Positions 19,782-29,577 are shown, counted from the first letter of the stretch. The stretch is 64,000 nt of DNA from CAYUQT01 sp964596165 (GCA_964596165.1 CAZQTW010000026.1:11754-75753), one strand, 5' to 3'. The notes: generated from the sequence alone by a model not told the origin. Program-made: numbers and translations.

Positions 19782-22700
19782 CTACCACTTCACCTGCCGG
19801 TCCACGGCCACCTTCAGCCTCACCGGACCGAGCAGGCCCGATTCGAGCAGCGGCGAATCCTTCTTGTAGTGCTTCCAGGTGGTGAACGTGCAGCGGCCCG
19901 CGCTGGGGCGGGGCGTGCCTTTCAGGAACCACTCCGGCCATTTCTTCAGACTGCCGTCGCCATTCCACTCGCAGTCGTCGGGAAGCTGCTCGTCGCCGAT
20001 GAGCCGATTGGGCCACAGGTTCACGACGTCCGCCTCCAAGAGGTTCGTGCCGGCCTTGAGGAGGCCCGTCACGTCGGCGCGGAACGGCGGCTTCCAGAGC
20101 ACACCGAGATTCTTGCCGTTGAGTCGCACCTCAACGATGTTCATTACGCGGCCCAGGTCGATGAAGATCGCGTTGCCCCCGGCGAGCAGATTCGCCGGCG
20201 CGTCGAATGTCGTCGAATAGGTCGCGCGTCCTGAGAAGTACCGGATTCCCGGATCGGCGTGGTCGGTCCAGGAGATCAACGTATCGAATCGTGCGCTCGC
20301 CGGGGCGTTGCGGCCGGGCTCGAAACGCACTTCCCAGGGTCCGGCAACATCGATCGCCGCGGGGACCGATGCGATCTCTACGACGGACGTACGTCCCGAC
20401 GCCGTCTGGAGCTTGTATGTCCCCGCCTCCCATGCCCGTAAGACAACTCCTCTGTTGCCCGCAAACGCAAGCTCGGCTATGCGATCGGCCGCCCCTTCGA
20501 CCTCGGGAATCTCAAGGAGTCCGTTCTCGCTGACCACCTTGCTCTTGGCGACACCGTCCACCGCATAGTCGACCCGAAGCTGCTTTACAACGTTCTCGGC
20601 GGGATCGCCCGCCAGGGCATTGCCGGCGACCACCGAAATGCGCCCGTTCTTGACCATGCCCGCGAGCTTAGCCGTCACATCCACCGTTTGCTTGGCGGCG
20701 GGGTCGGGTATCTCGGGCGGGCATACGCCGTAGAGCGCCCTGTGGATCTCCAGGGTAGCCTGCCCTTGCACGGGGTCCTCGGGGATCTTCAGGGTTTCGT
20801 TCTCCGCGACCGTCGCCGCCGCGCGTTTGCCGTTGTACGTGTATACCACGCGCAGTTCTTTCAGGATGTTCGGGGCGGGATCACCGGCAAGCGAATTGTC
20901 GGCCTTCACCTCGAGCCTGCCGTTTCGTATGAGGTCAATGAGTGTTTGGGTGACGTCAACGGTCTCAGGAGGCGCTTCGGCCGAAAGCACCCCGTAAACC
21001 GCCTTGCGAATCTCCAGCGTGGAAGCAGCCGGGGGTTTCGGCTCCAGTACGTTCGTGCCATGTCTTCGCGCGGCCACGAGCCGATCCTTCCTGAACCACG
21101 ATTCCCGGAACACGACGAATACGGATCCGCGCGGTTCCAGGCACAGGGGGATCTTCGTGCGGCCGTTCGCTTCCGTGAAGAAGGCGACCGGTTCGATCGC
21201 GCCCGTATCCGGGTGCCAGAGTTCGGGGCGCTTGCCCGCCACACGGAACGTGCATTCGTAAAAGACGCTGCGGGGGCGCCAGTTGGCGACGAAGTAGACA
21301 TCGTCGTTTCGAATTCGGCGGTGAATGTAGGATACGGCGGCCTCTTTCAGTCCCTCCTTGCACGTAAAGTCCGGCGGGAGGTCGAAGGACGCCAACATCT
21401 CCTCCATCGACTTGCCCCAGATGATCTTTCCCTTGCCGAACGCGTGTTCTTTGACGGTCTTCCCGTCGCAATCGCCCCAGAGCTCGCCGGCCAGCTTCTT
21501 CACTTCGTCGTCGCACGCCGGGTAGTGGGTCAGGCTGGGCGATGCCTTGGGTTTGGGTCCCACAACCGTCGCGCCGTCACCGACGAGCTTCCGGATCTTC
21601 CTCAGGAGAACGGGGGTCATGTACTCGCTCGGCGGCAGCACCAGCGCGCGATATTGCATGCCGCTCGACAACGTGATCCTGCCGCGCGTGACGGTCATCC
21701 GCGTGAGGATCACGTCCGCGTCGCAGCCGTCGTAGTCATATCCGGCAGGCAACACGGGCGTCAGGCCGCTCCGGCCCGGCAGCGAATGCGGCGAGCCCTC
21801 GCCCGCGAAGTAACACACGTCCGCGGCGAACCGACCCTCCTGCAACATGAACTGGCATCGCGCCAGGTACGTGAGCCAGGCGTGCGCCTGATTCCACCAT
21901 GTGAGCGTCCGTTCCATGTGCATTCCCCAGGGGCCCATGGTCATGCCGGGCAGACGATCCAGCCACGGTTGCTGGGCCCATCGGTGGAAAATGAAACGGT
22001 TCACGCCGCCGCAATACATCATGTCGCCGAGCGCCTTGATCGAGTACGGGTCGTTCATCCATCGCCCCACGTCGCATGAAGCGGTAAACGATTCGGCGCC
22101 CACGTACCTCTTGCCGTACGTATGGGCGATCGACGAAGCCAGCTTGCCGCCCGAGGGGTCGGGCCCCTGACCGATCCAGAACTCCGTCATCGGCAGGTCG
22201 CCCCGGCCACCGGATGTGAGGTCGTCGAACCCGCCGTTGCCGTAGGGTTCGACGGACAGCAACAGCCCGTTCCGCCGGCACATCGTTCGAAAGTGGCCGA
22301 AGTAATTGTCCGCGAAAAGGTCGGCGATCGTCCGGCGGAGATCCCACAGGAAGCGCTCGGTCACATCCATCCCCTCGACGATCCGGCCGGTCATTGCGGG
22401 CAGATACGGCAGCGGGTCATAGCCGCGCCGCTTCGTGAATTCCTCGCGAAACGTGGGCGTCCAATTCTGCGAACCCACCTCATAGCTGTCGATCAGAATA
22501 TGCTTGAGCGACTTGCCCAGCCACGGGCGGACATCCGACAAGATGGGCTCGACGCCGCCCTTCCAGAAGGCCTCCGCCGCCTCCCGGCTCATCTTGTCGC
22601 ATTCGAGCCCCTCGCCGGGCTTGGGCGCGGGGTGGTTGTTCTTACCCGTGGGCGTGTAGCCGATTCGCAGCAGCGTCCAGCGGCCGGCCGGTGCCTCCCA

Positions 22701-23807
22701 GGTCAGTCGACCGGCCCCGTCCATGTTCGTCAGGACGTTTCGGACGTCGGCTTTGCGTATGGCACACTCGGGCGAGACCCGCGTCCGCACATCTCGCGCC
22801 GGGTTGTCCATGCGATCGAACCCGGCCTTCTGATACCAATGATCCAGACGCACCTGCGGCGTCAACTCGATTTCGCCCAGCGGGAGCTTCGTCGTGCGAG
22901 CATCGGACGTAGTGAAGACGAGCCGGAAGAATCGCAGCGCGGGCAGTTCCAGGTGGATCGACATCGCTTCCCGTGCCCGACCGTCGTTCGGAAGGTCGAA
23001 TGACGTCGCCGATCGGAACGCCGTCCCGTCGTCGGAAACATGCAGTTCCGCCCGGCATCTGTTCCGTCCCGAGCCCGGCACCAGACGAAGCGTCCTTGCG
23101 ACCATCGGCCTGGCACATTCGATGCCGATGAGCAAGGGAGAGCCCTTCGTCATAGGAAAGCTCACCAGGGTATCCTTGTTTCCGTCGAGTAGGTTCTTGA
23201 CGTCGACTCCCTCCGCGTTCGTCGTGACGCGCGGGGCCCAATCGCTCATCCGTACGCCATCGCCGTCCACCGTCGGAAATGCAAGCACCGCAATGTCACG
23301 ATAGGTCTTCAGGTTGTGCGACGGGGTCGCCAGGATCTTCTCGACGCGCGCCGGCCCCTCCACGAACGTCTCCGACCAGACCACCTTCTGCATGGCCAGT
23401 TCCGGCGTGACCCACGGTCCTCCGCTCGACGACCAGCCCGCACAGTTGTGCAGGCACAGTTCGATTCCCAGGCGATGGGCCTCCCGCACGGCGTGCTTCA
23501 CGAGCGCCCGCCACGCCGGGCTCATGAAACCCATGGGTCCGGCCGGGATGCCGCAATCGACGTTGAAGATCTGCGCGCCGCCGATCCCCTGCTTCTTCAT
23601 CGCTTCCAAGTCGGCCGTGATGCCCTCGTGAGTCACATTGCCGTTCATCCAATGCCACCACGTGTGCGGACGTGCGGAGTCCGGCGGATCGACAAACGCC
23701 TTTTCCAACGATCTTGCCGACACCGCGGGGGATACGGCGACAAGAACGCATACGGCGGACACGACCTGCAACGACAGACGAGCCTGCAAACGACCGGGAT
23801 TCGACAC
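19782..23807 (-). CDS. GH106-type alpha-L-rhamnosidase, exported, with a duplicated accessory domain
   Basis: A 1341-residue exported glycosidase. After a signal peptide (LQVVSAVCVLVAVSPAVSA) the GH106 signature appears: FVDPPDSARPHTWWHWMNG, then ITADLEAMKKQGIGG and LCLHNCAGWSSSGGPW. A discoidin-like segment, the catalytic region (LIDSYEVGSQNWT, SVEPYGNGGFDD, GAESFTAS) and a C-terminal GH2-like beta-sandwich (IFIDLGRVMNIVEVRLNGK, LGVLWKPPFRADVTG) follow. Between them, at about residues 927-1009 and 1016-1101, are two tandem copies of an 85-residue domain (KAVYGV or RALYGV, LAGDPA, LRVxY, LxIPE). The start is the GTG at 23807, with GGGAGG seven bases upstream. It follows the gene ending at 23829 by 21 bases, so the two form one operon. 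It should release L-rhamnose from pectin-like or other rhamnose-rich polymers. Confidence 0.88.
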   Translation of the reverse strand: MSNPGRLQARLSLQVVSAVCVLVAVSPAVSARSLEKAFVDPPDSARPHTWWHWMNGNVTHEGITADLEAMKKQGIGGAQIFNVDCGIPAGPMGFMSPAWRALVKHAVREAHRLGIELCLHNCAGWSSSGGPWVTPELAMQKVVWSETFVEGPARVEKILATPSHNLKTYRDIAVLAFPTVDGDGVRMSDWAPRVTTNAEGVDVKNLLDGNKDTLVSFPMTKGSPLLIGIECARPMVARTLRLVPGSGRNRCRAELHVSDDGTAFRSATSFDLPNDGRAREAMSIHLELPALRFFRLVFTTSDARTTKLPLGEIELTPQVRLDHWYQKAGFDRMDNPARDVRTRVSPECAIRKADVRNVLTNMDGAGRLTWEAPAGRWTLLRIGYTPTGKNNHPAPKPGEGLECDKMSREAAEAFWKGGVEPILSDVRPWLGKSLKHILIDSYEVGSQNWTPTFREEFTKRRGYDPLPYLPAMTGRIVEGMDVTERFLWDLRRTIADLFADNYFGHFRTMCRRNGLLLSVEPYGNGGFDDLTSGGRGDLPMTEFWIGQGPDPSGGKLASSIAHTYGKRYVGAESFTASCDVGRWMNDPYSIKALGDMMYCGGVNRFIFHRWAQQPWLDRLPGMTMGPWGMHMERTLTWWNQAHAWLTYLARCQFMLQEGRFAADVCYFAGEGSPHSLPGRSGLTPVLPAGYDYDGCDADVILTRMTVTRGRITLSSGMQYRALVLPPSEYMTPVLLRKIRKLVGDGATVVGPKPKASPSLTHYPACDDEVKKLAGELWGDCDGKTVKEHAFGKGKIIWGKSMEEMLASFDLPPDFTCKEGLKEAAVSYIHRRIRNDDVYFVANWRPRSVFYECTFRVAGKRPELWHPDTGAIEPVAFFTEANGRTKIPLCLEPRGSVFVVFRESWFRKDRLVAARRHGTNVLEPKPPAASTLEIRKAVYGVLSAEAPPETVDVTQTLIDLIRNGRLEVKADNSLAGDPAPNILKELRVVYTYNGKRAAATVAENETLKIPEDPVQGQATLEIHRALYGVCPPEIPDPAAKQTVDVTAKLAGMVKNGRISVVAGNALAGDPAENVVKQLRVDYAVDGVAKSKVVSENGLLEIPEVEGAADRIAELAFAGNRGVVLRAWEAGTYKLQTASGRTSVVEIASVPAAIDVAGPWEVRFEPGRNAPASARFDTLISWTDHADPGIRYFSGRATYSTTFDAPANLLAGGNAIFIDLGRVMNIVEVRLNGKNLGVLWKPPFRADVTGLLKAGTNLLEADVVNLWPNRLIGDEQLPDDCEWNGDGSLKKWPEWFLKGTPRPSAGRCTFTTWKHYKKDSPLLESGLLGPVRLKVAVDRQVKW

Positions 23808-23828
23808 GTGAATACCTCCCTGGAGTTC

Positions 23829-26009
23829 TTAACCCCTGTTGGACTCAATCACAATGGCCGCATACGCATCAACCGTGGAGAGCCGAATCTTCAGCCGCTT
23901 GCCGTCCGCGGTTGATGAGACCTGGGACCCTCGACCGGTGACCTTCGGATCGGGATACGGTGCATCGAGCGCCACCTCGATGTCACGGACCGGCACGATC
24001 TCGGTAATGCGGGTCATGTCGTTGGGCGATTGCGTATGGTCGGCCAGATGGATGATGGTGCGCTGCTTGGCCTCCTGCCGGAAGACCGTGACCTCGATGC
24101 TTCGGGGCGCCTTCACGACGATCTGGCGGCTCGGCAGGATTGAATCGATCACGTCCACCATGAACGACGCGATGTGCGGCAGGTTATGGTTCGAGTACAT
24201 CCGGCCGACGTCGAACGCGACATAGGCGGTGCTTCCCTTGCCCACCGAATTGAGCACGACCACCGGCCACTCGGTCGGCTTCATGGGAAGCGGATCCCGT
24301 GCGCCGGCGACGGAACCGGCCGGATCCACCGCGATCTGTCGAGCGACAATCTTCGCCGACGTCGCAACCTGTTGGAAGATTCCGAAGGCCGGTTCCGGCT
24401 CCCGCGGTCGTTCGATGGCGAAGTTGCCCTCGAACGATCCTTTGTGGGATACGCTTAACAGATCCTTCAGGGCGAAGTCAGGTCGTGCATGGCCCTTCTC
24501 ATTGAACAGGGACGTCTCGGCTGCGGCCACGATCCGCCCGCCGCCCCGCACGTATTCCGTGAGGGCCGAACAGAACGTGTCGCTCACGTTCGCCGTGTTC
24601 GGCAGGAGGATCAAATCGTACCGCATAAGGTCGGCCGCCGAACCGACCTTCTCCGCGATGACGAAATCGAACGGCAGGTGCTCCTCCATCATCAGGCGCG
24701 ACCAGCCGCCGATCTCCTCGGCCCAGTTCATCGCGCCGTTCTTGAAATACTTCTGGGTTGCCCACGAGAACACCAGACCGATCTTGGCAACCGAGACGGC
24801 GCCTTCGGCCAAGTCGGCATCCTGCATGAAAAAGTCGAAACCGGCCTTGACGGTCTCGAGCAGTCGCTTGGAGGTCGTCGTGTCCGGGTAGGCACCGACG
24901 CCGCAGGGCCCGAGCACCTCGCCGCCGTTGGCCTTACACGTGGCGGCGCTCATCTTCCACCCAGCGGCCGGGATCGACAGGTGGGCGAAGTGGGGCGGCG
25001 CCGACGTCAGCAGTTCCCAAGACGGCAAACCCAGCGCCCGCTGAAGACGAACCGTCGTGCTGGGCACGTACAGGTTCGAGAAGATCTCGGAGACATATAC
25101 GTCGACGTGGGGCATCCATTCCTCGCCGACGCCGTAGATGGCCGGCACGTGAAGGGGTGTGCCCGCATTGTGGCAGGCGATGGCGCCGTGCTGGTGGGCC
25201 ATGGCGGTCAACTCGGCGATCAGCGACGCGCTCCGTCGGCATTTCCAGTCGATATACTCGCGCCAGTGGGCCGTGACCGCCTGAGGCGTGATCCGACTCG
25301 TGCCGCAAATGCGTTCGAGTTCGGGGCGGCAGTACCTGCAGACGCACAACGCGCCCTGGGCGTGGTACATGTCGAGGTGAAACCCGTCGGGGTTGTACCG
25401 TTCGAGGATCTCGCGGGCGACCGCCTTTACCTGCTCGCGCCGGGGCGAATTGATGCACGGGTGTCGCCAGCGCCCGCCGGGGACGCGCTGCACGCGCTTG
25501 TCCGCGTTCGACGGGTCGGCCCAACCGACCAGGGGCATCTCTCCGTGATCGGGATCGCCCTCGGTGCCCAGTGGGAGGGTGTTCCATTCCGGATGGCGCG
25601 ATTCAAGCCAATTGATGTACGCCACCACCTTCTTGCCCCGATCGCGAAGCCGGGCGATCAGGTCGCCGACGTAGTCCCGCCCCTTCAGATTCGGGTGCTG
25701 GGGCCAGATTTTACTTGGATAGTAGGCGATGCTGAATTGGTTGGCCGCGTAAACAACGATGATGTCCGCGCCGGTGGCCACGAGTTCCTCGGTGATGCGG
25801 TCCGGATCGTACTTGGCGAAGGCAGCATCCTGTTCGTTCAGGGCGTACTGGTCATACCAGTAGATGCGGGCACGGCGTCTGAGCCAGTCGCTCTTGATCT
25901 TTACCTCCGATTCGTTGGCGGCAGGCAACGATCGAGAAAGGCCGGCCACTGTCAGACCGGCGGATCCCAACGAGGCCGATTTCATGAACGCCCTGCGGGT
26001 CATGCTCAT
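23829..26009 (-). CDS. Tat-exported putative glycoside hydrolase (GHL-like barrel plus trimerisation-like domain)
   Basis: A 726-residue protein beginning with a twin-arginine signal (TRRAFMKSASLGSAGLTVAG). The barrel region includes RRARIYWYDQY, VVAYINWLESRHPEW and DGFHLDMYH, followed by a cysteine pair CVCRYC. From about residue 400 a Rossmann-like trimerisation segment (DLILLPNTANVSD, EYVRGGGRIVAAAET) and a beta-rich tail follow. The ATG at 26009 is preferred over upstream codons because GGAGGGAG is nine bases before it and the Tat motif follows at once. It sits 21 bases upstream of the GH106 gene, so both probably attack the same substrate. It shares domain order with the cytoplasmic-looking protein at 2908-4890. 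The substrate is not known. Confidence 0.75.
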   Translation of the reverse strand: MSMTRRAFMKSASLGSAGLTVAGLSRSLPAANESEVKIKSDWLRRRARIYWYDQYALNEQDAAFAKYDPDRITEELVATGADIIVVYAANQFSIAYYPSKIWPQHPNLKGRDYVGDLIARLRDRGKKVVAYINWLESRHPEWNTLPLGTEGDPDHGEMPLVGWADPSNADKRVQRVPGGRWRHPCINSPRREQVKAVAREILERYNPDGFHLDMYHAQGALCVCRYCRPELERICGTSRITPQAVTAHWREYIDWKCRRSASLIAELTAMAHQHGAIACHNAGTPLHVPAIYGVGEEWMPHVDVYVSEIFSNLYVPSTTVRLQRALGLPSWELLTSAPPHFAHLSIPAAGWKMSAATCKANGGEVLGPCGVGAYPDTTTSKRLLETVKAGFDFFMQDADLAEGAVSVAKIGLVFSWATQKYFKNGAMNWAEEIGGWSRLMMEEHLPFDFVIAEKVGSAADLMRYDLILLPNTANVSDTFCSALTEYVRGGGRIVAAAETSLFNEKGHARPDFALKDLLSVSHKGSFEGNFAIERPREPEPAFGIFQQVATSAKIVARQIAVDPAGSVAGARDPLPMKPTEWPVVVLNSVGKGSTAYVAFDVGRMYSNHNLPHIASFMVDVIDSILPSRQIVVKAPRSIEVTVFRQEAKQRTIIHLADHTQSPNDMTRITEIVPVRDIEVALDAPYPDPKVTGRGSQVSSTADGKRLKIRLSTVDAYAAIVIESNRG

Positions 26010-26435
26010 GGTATGTTTCTCCCTCCGCGCACGCGTCGGGTGGTCGCATTGCTCCGCATAGCGTACGACGGCTCGGCACGCGCCGCCAGAGGAACCGCCG
26101 GTCACTGTCGCCCCGCCAATCGGAGCCGCGACCGTCAGGGAGCGGTCGGACGCGAGACCGATGATCCCGCAGCGGTGCCTCTTTGTCCGGTGCGCAGGCT
26201 GGGGCAATGTGACGACGCGGCACCGGAGTCGCGCGAATTCATTCCGCCGGTAGGGAGTTGCACGACGAACCGCGAGTGCTACGGATTCATGTGAAGCGAC
26301 AACTGCGAGGACCTTCGGAATAGCTTCCGCCTCGACACAGATGAACTTGCAGGTTGGGGTAAGAAACGGGGAACCGTAGCCCTCGGAGGTACGGCATCCA
26401 GGCCTCGCAAGGCAGCAGTAGCTCTCTCCCAGCGA
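26010..26435. other. 426-bp intergenic region containing a REP-like sequence
   Basis: Lies between two minus-strand genes, so the GHL/GH106 operon probably has its own promoter here, though I cannot point to hexamers. Apart from the element at 26119-26150 nothing is recognised. Confidence 0.35.
26119..26150. repeat. Candidate dispersed palindromic (REP-like) element
   Basis: GC-rich sequence around GGAGCCGCGACCGTCAGG with a short inverted repeat GACCG/CGGTC (26130-26134 and 26143-26147, eight-base loop). I recall very similar sequences being widespread in planctomycete intergenic DNA, where stray translations give DRSLTVAA or LPDGRGSD. Only one copy is visible in this window, so the repeat nature rests on memory. 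Confidence 0.4.
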
Positions 26436-27851
26436 CTATCCCAACCCCGGCACCTCCCAACCCTTTCGGTAGTGGCGGCGGAGGAGGGCGTTGGCCTCGG
26501 GACAGTTCGTGACCTTGCCGTTCGCGCCGTCCCACTCGATCTTCTTGCCGACGTACAGGGCCACGTTGCCGAGCAGGACGGCCTCGGTCAGCGGACCGGC
26601 AAACTGGAAGTCGGACAGGCATGTCTTCTTCGGGTCCTTGCAGGCCGCGATCCACTCGTCGGTGTGGTGCTGGTCGCACTCCTTCTCGTCATCGCCCAGT
26701 CGGGGATACTTCTGCGGGCCGGGCTTCCAGTCCTCGAAGTTCTTCCTGGGCAGCAGGGCCGTCGTAACGTCACGGTCGAGGTGTCGGTAGAGAGTGCCCT
26801 TGTCGCCGACCAAGACGACGCCGTTCCGGCCGTACGGCTCGCCTTGGGTTAGGCCCTTCAATTTGTCCAGCGCGTGCTGGGGTGTCCTCGCGCCGCCGTC
26901 GTACCAGACCAGCTTCAGCGCCGGCAACTTGCCGCGGGCGGGGAACTGATACGTGATGATGCTCCAGGTCGGGAAGCTGTCCCTGTCGAAACCGGAGCAC
27001 TCGGCCTCGACGGTTGTCGGCGACTTCAGGTCGAGTCCCATGAACGCCACCGGCAACGTGTGGCAGGCGATGTCGCCGAGCGCGCCGGTGCCGAAGTCCC
27101 ACCAGCCCCGCCAGGCGAATGGATGGTAGAAGTCTTTTTTGTAGGGCCGCATCGGGGCCGTCCCGATCCACAGGTCCCAATCGAGGTCTTCCGGGATCGC
27201 ATCGCTGCCCGCCGGCCGCCGCACGCCCTGTGGCCAGATCGGCCGGTCCGTCCAGAAATGCGCCTCGGTCACGTTGCCGATCGTGCCGGCCTGAAGTGTC
27301 TCGACCGCCGTTCGGTAGTCGTCGAGCGCCATGCCCTGGTTGCCCATCTGGGTAGCGACGTTGTGTTCTTTGGCCACCGTGGCCATCACGCGCGCTTCCC
27401 ACACGTCGTGGGTCAGCGGCTTCTGGCAGTACACGTGCTTGCCCATTCGCATGGCGGTGACGGAGATCGGGGCGTGCATGTGGTCGGTGGTCGAACAGGT
27501 GATCGCGTCGATGTCCTTCCACAGCTCATCGAGCATGACCCGCCAGTCGTGGTATTTCCTGGCGTTCGGGAATCGCTTGATCGCCCCGGCCATGCGAGTG
27601 AAGTCGACGTCGCAGAGCGCCACGACGTTTTCGCTGTGGCACTTGACGATGTCGCTATGCCCTTTGCCGCCGCAGCCGACGCCGGCGACGTTGAGCTTGG
27701 CGTTCTTTTTGTACGTGCCCTTGGCCCGGTGTGCCTGCGCGGCCGGCAGGCCGGACTTGGGCCCGGTGCAACCCGCGCTTCCGGCCAGCCAGATGCCCGC
27801 GCCGGTCAGGGCGGTACCCTTCAGGAAGTCGCGACGGGTGTGCTTGCGCAT
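26436..27851 (-). CDS. Tat-signal Gfo/Idh/MocA family oxidoreductase
   Basis: A 471-residue oxidoreductase with an N-terminal twin-arginine signal (HTRRDFLKGTALTGAGIWLAG) and a cysteine soon after (AGC), so it may be exported folded and possibly lipid-anchored. The Rossmann fold (LNVAGVGCGGKGHSD) and the EKP-like motif appear as CQKPLTHDVWEA near residue 147. The substrate domain contains WRGWWDFGTGALGDIACHT, typical of the planctomycete exported subgroup. The ATG at 27851 has AGAGGAG eight bases upstream. It lies upstream of the GHL/GH106 pair across a 426-bp gap and may oxidise a sugar released by them; that link is inference. Confidence 0.9.
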   Translation of the reverse strand: MRKHTRRDFLKGTALTGAGIWLAGSAGCTGPKSGLPAAQAHRAKGTYKKNAKLNVAGVGCGGKGHSDIVKCHSENVVALCDVDFTRMAGAIKRFPNARKYHDWRVMLDELWKDIDAITCSTTDHMHAPISVTAMRMGKHVYCQKPLTHDVWEARVMATVAKEHNVATQMGNQGMALDDYRTAVETLQAGTIGNVTEAHFWTDRPIWPQGVRRPAGSDAIPEDLDWDLWIGTAPMRPYKKDFYHPFAWRGWWDFGTGALGDIACHTLPVAFMGLDLKSPTTVEAECSGFDRDSFPTWSIITYQFPARGKLPALKLVWYDGGARTPQHALDKLKGLTQGEPYGRNGVVLVGDKGTLYRHLDRDVTTALLPRKNFEDWKPGPQKYPRLGDDEKECDQHHTDEWIAACKDPKKTCLSDFQFAGPLTEAVLLGNVALYVGKKIEWDGANGKVTNCPEANALLRRHYRKGWEVPGLG

Positions 27852-28141
27852 TCGCTGGTCTCCTCTGCTGGTCGGTGGCCGCCCCGAATGACTGATCAGA
27901 CGTGTGAGGGCGGTCGTCTTCTTGCAGGCCGCTTCAGTGAACAGCCTTGTTCGGGAACGCCGTGGACTCGAAGGATACAGCCAAGGAGGCCGTTGTCAAA
28001 CTCGCGCGCACGGCATAGGCCGGTCACGCACTTCTTGCCGGTATGTCGTCTGTTCTGGGGGACAACACGTTTTTCTTCACGCCGGACAAGACAGGTCTCT
28101 GCGCAAGGAAGGTGTGGCCCATTGCTGCATTGGGTAGTACC

Positions 28142-28414
28142 ATGGGGAGTATGACGACCATAACCTGCAAGATTCCGGGACGGCTTCACGCCGAGCTCAA
28201 AGCAGAAGCTCGGCGGAGGCGAACCACGAAATCCACCGTGGTTCGAGAGGCGATCGAAGGGCACCTGAAGCGATCGCGCCATCGCACCGCGCCTACCGCA
28301 TTTGACCTTGCCAAGGAATTGTGCGGCTGTGTGAACGGCCCAAACGACCTGTCCACCAACCCCACATACATGGATGTCGCGTCGCACACTCGTCATAATA
28401 GGTGCAGGTGCTGA
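28142..28414 (+). CDS. Ribbon-helix-helix antitoxin-like protein, partner toxin missing
   Basis: A 90-residue protein with the pattern of CopG-type antitoxins: a beta strand TTITCKIPGRLHAELKAEAR, the helix pair RRTTKSTVVREAIEGHL, and a C-terminal toxin-binding part (AFDLAKELCGCVNGPNDLST, then NPTYMD). Relatives end shortly after NPxYM and overlap a PIN-domain toxin. Here the tail becomes ASHTRHNRCRC and no PIN gene follows; the next gene, a phosphodiesterase-like protein, starts 24 bases later. The start could be ATG 28142 or ATG 28151. I read it as the surviving antitoxin half of a decayed module. Confidence 0.68.
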   Translation: MGSMTTITCKIPGRLHAELKAEARRRRTTKSTVVREAIEGHLKRSRHRTAPTAFDLAKELCGCVNGPNDLSTNPTYMDVASHTRHNRCRC

Positions 28415-28438
28415 GAGTTCCAATCCAAGGAGTACATC

Positions 28439-29515
28439 ATGCGGAAGACGGTGTTTTGGAGGGCGGGTTGGGTTGTTGTCTGCGCGTTGGCGGCGGCTGC
28501 GTCCGCGCAGGTCGATCGGAGCGGCAAGCCCAGGAACGTCATCCTGATCGGTTGGGACGGCGCCCAGCGCGAACACGTCAAGGAATGTCTTTCACGAGGC
28601 GAGCTACCGAACATCAAGGCGCTCGCCGACGAGGGCAAGATGGTCGACATCGACATCCATGGCTTCACCGACACCAAGGCGGGTTGGACACAGATCCTCA
28701 CCGGCTATGATCCCAACGTAACCGGTGTGTATAGCGACGCCAAATACCAGCCGATTCCCAAGGGATTGAGCATCTTCGAACGGCTCAAGGAGCACTTCGG
28801 CCCCGACACGTTCGTGGCCGTCGCGGTGATCGGCAAGCGCAAGAATTGCGGCGAGAACGATCCGCCGATAAAGATGCCTCTTGCCGAGGTGGCGAAGGCG
28901 CAACGCGCCGCCGGCAAGCGCCAGGCGTTCGATCTGGGCAGCTACACCGTCGAGGAGAACGGCGTGAGGTACCTGGTCACGCCGGGCAAGCCATATCTCT
29001 ATACCTCAAAGGGCTGCGACGAGTGGATCTTCGGACTTCTCCAGAACGAGAAGGTTGCAGATAAAGCCATCGAACTTCTGGACAAGTACAAGGACCGGCC
29101 ATTCTTCTTCTTCGTTCACTTCGGCGAGGGCGACGAAAAGGGCCACAAATACGGCGAGAACTCGAAGGAGTACAACGACGCCCTCGTGTCGTGCGATGCC
29201 TGCACCGGCAAGATCATTCGGAAGGTCAAGGACCTGAAGCTCTACGACAGCACGCTGATCTACGTCACGGCCGACCACGGCTTCGACGAGGGCACTAAGA
29301 ACCACCTGGCGGCCTCTCGCGTCTTCCTGGCGACGAACGACCCGAAGGTCTGTCGCAACGGCGATCGAGCCGACATCACGCCGACGATCCTGGACCGATT
29401 CGGCCTCGATCTGAACAACCTGAGCCAGAAAGAGATTACGGCCACTCGACCCAACGAGAAGGATCCGCCGCTCGCCGGCCATTCGCTGCTTCGGCCGCTG
29501 GAGTGTGCGAAATAG
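28439..29515 (+). CDS. Exported alkaline phosphatase-superfamily protein (phosphodiesterase/sulfatase-like)
   Basis: A 358-residue protein with a signal peptide (AGWVVVCALAAAASA). Superfamily metal-site motifs appear in order: ILIGWDGAQ (Asp), TDTKAGWTQILTGY (candidate nucleophile Thr), HFGEGDEKGHKYG (Asp/His) and VTADHGFDEG (Asp-His). It is shorter than its relative at 13699-15438 and lacks the lipobox. The ATG at 28439 has AAGGAG upstream. It stands alone, converging with the heparinase-like gene. Phosphodiesterase, phosphatase or sulfatase activity is possible; the Thr nucleophile argues against a classical formylglycine sulfatase. Confidence 0.82.
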   Translation: MRKTVFWRAGWVVVCALAAAASAQVDRSGKPRNVILIGWDGAQREHVKECLSRGELPNIKALADEGKMVDIDIHGFTDTKAGWTQILTGYDPNVTGVYSDAKYQPIPKGLSIFERLKEHFGPDTFVAVAVIGKRKNCGENDPPIKMPLAEVAKAQRAAGKRQAFDLGSYTVEENGVRYLVTPGKPYLYTSKGCDEWIFGLLQNEKVADKAIELLDKYKDRPFFFFVHFGEGDEKGHKYGENSKEYNDALVSCDACTGKIIRKVKDLKLYDSTLIYVTADHGFDEGTKNHLAASRVFLATNDPKVCRNGDRADITPTILDRFGLDLNNLSQKEITATRPNEKDPPLAGHSLLRPLECAK

Positions 29516-29577
29516 CGGTCAGCCTGTTGAAGGTTCGTAACTGCCGAAGCCTCCGAAGTGTTGCCGATGCCAAAGCC

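Noticed and set aside
20688..22079. 463-codon frame opposite the GH106 gene
   Set aside because: Antisense to a gene with complete family signatures.
24489..26294. 601-codon plus-strand frame opposite the Tat-exported hydrolase
   Set aside because: Antisense mirror; no start signals or domains.
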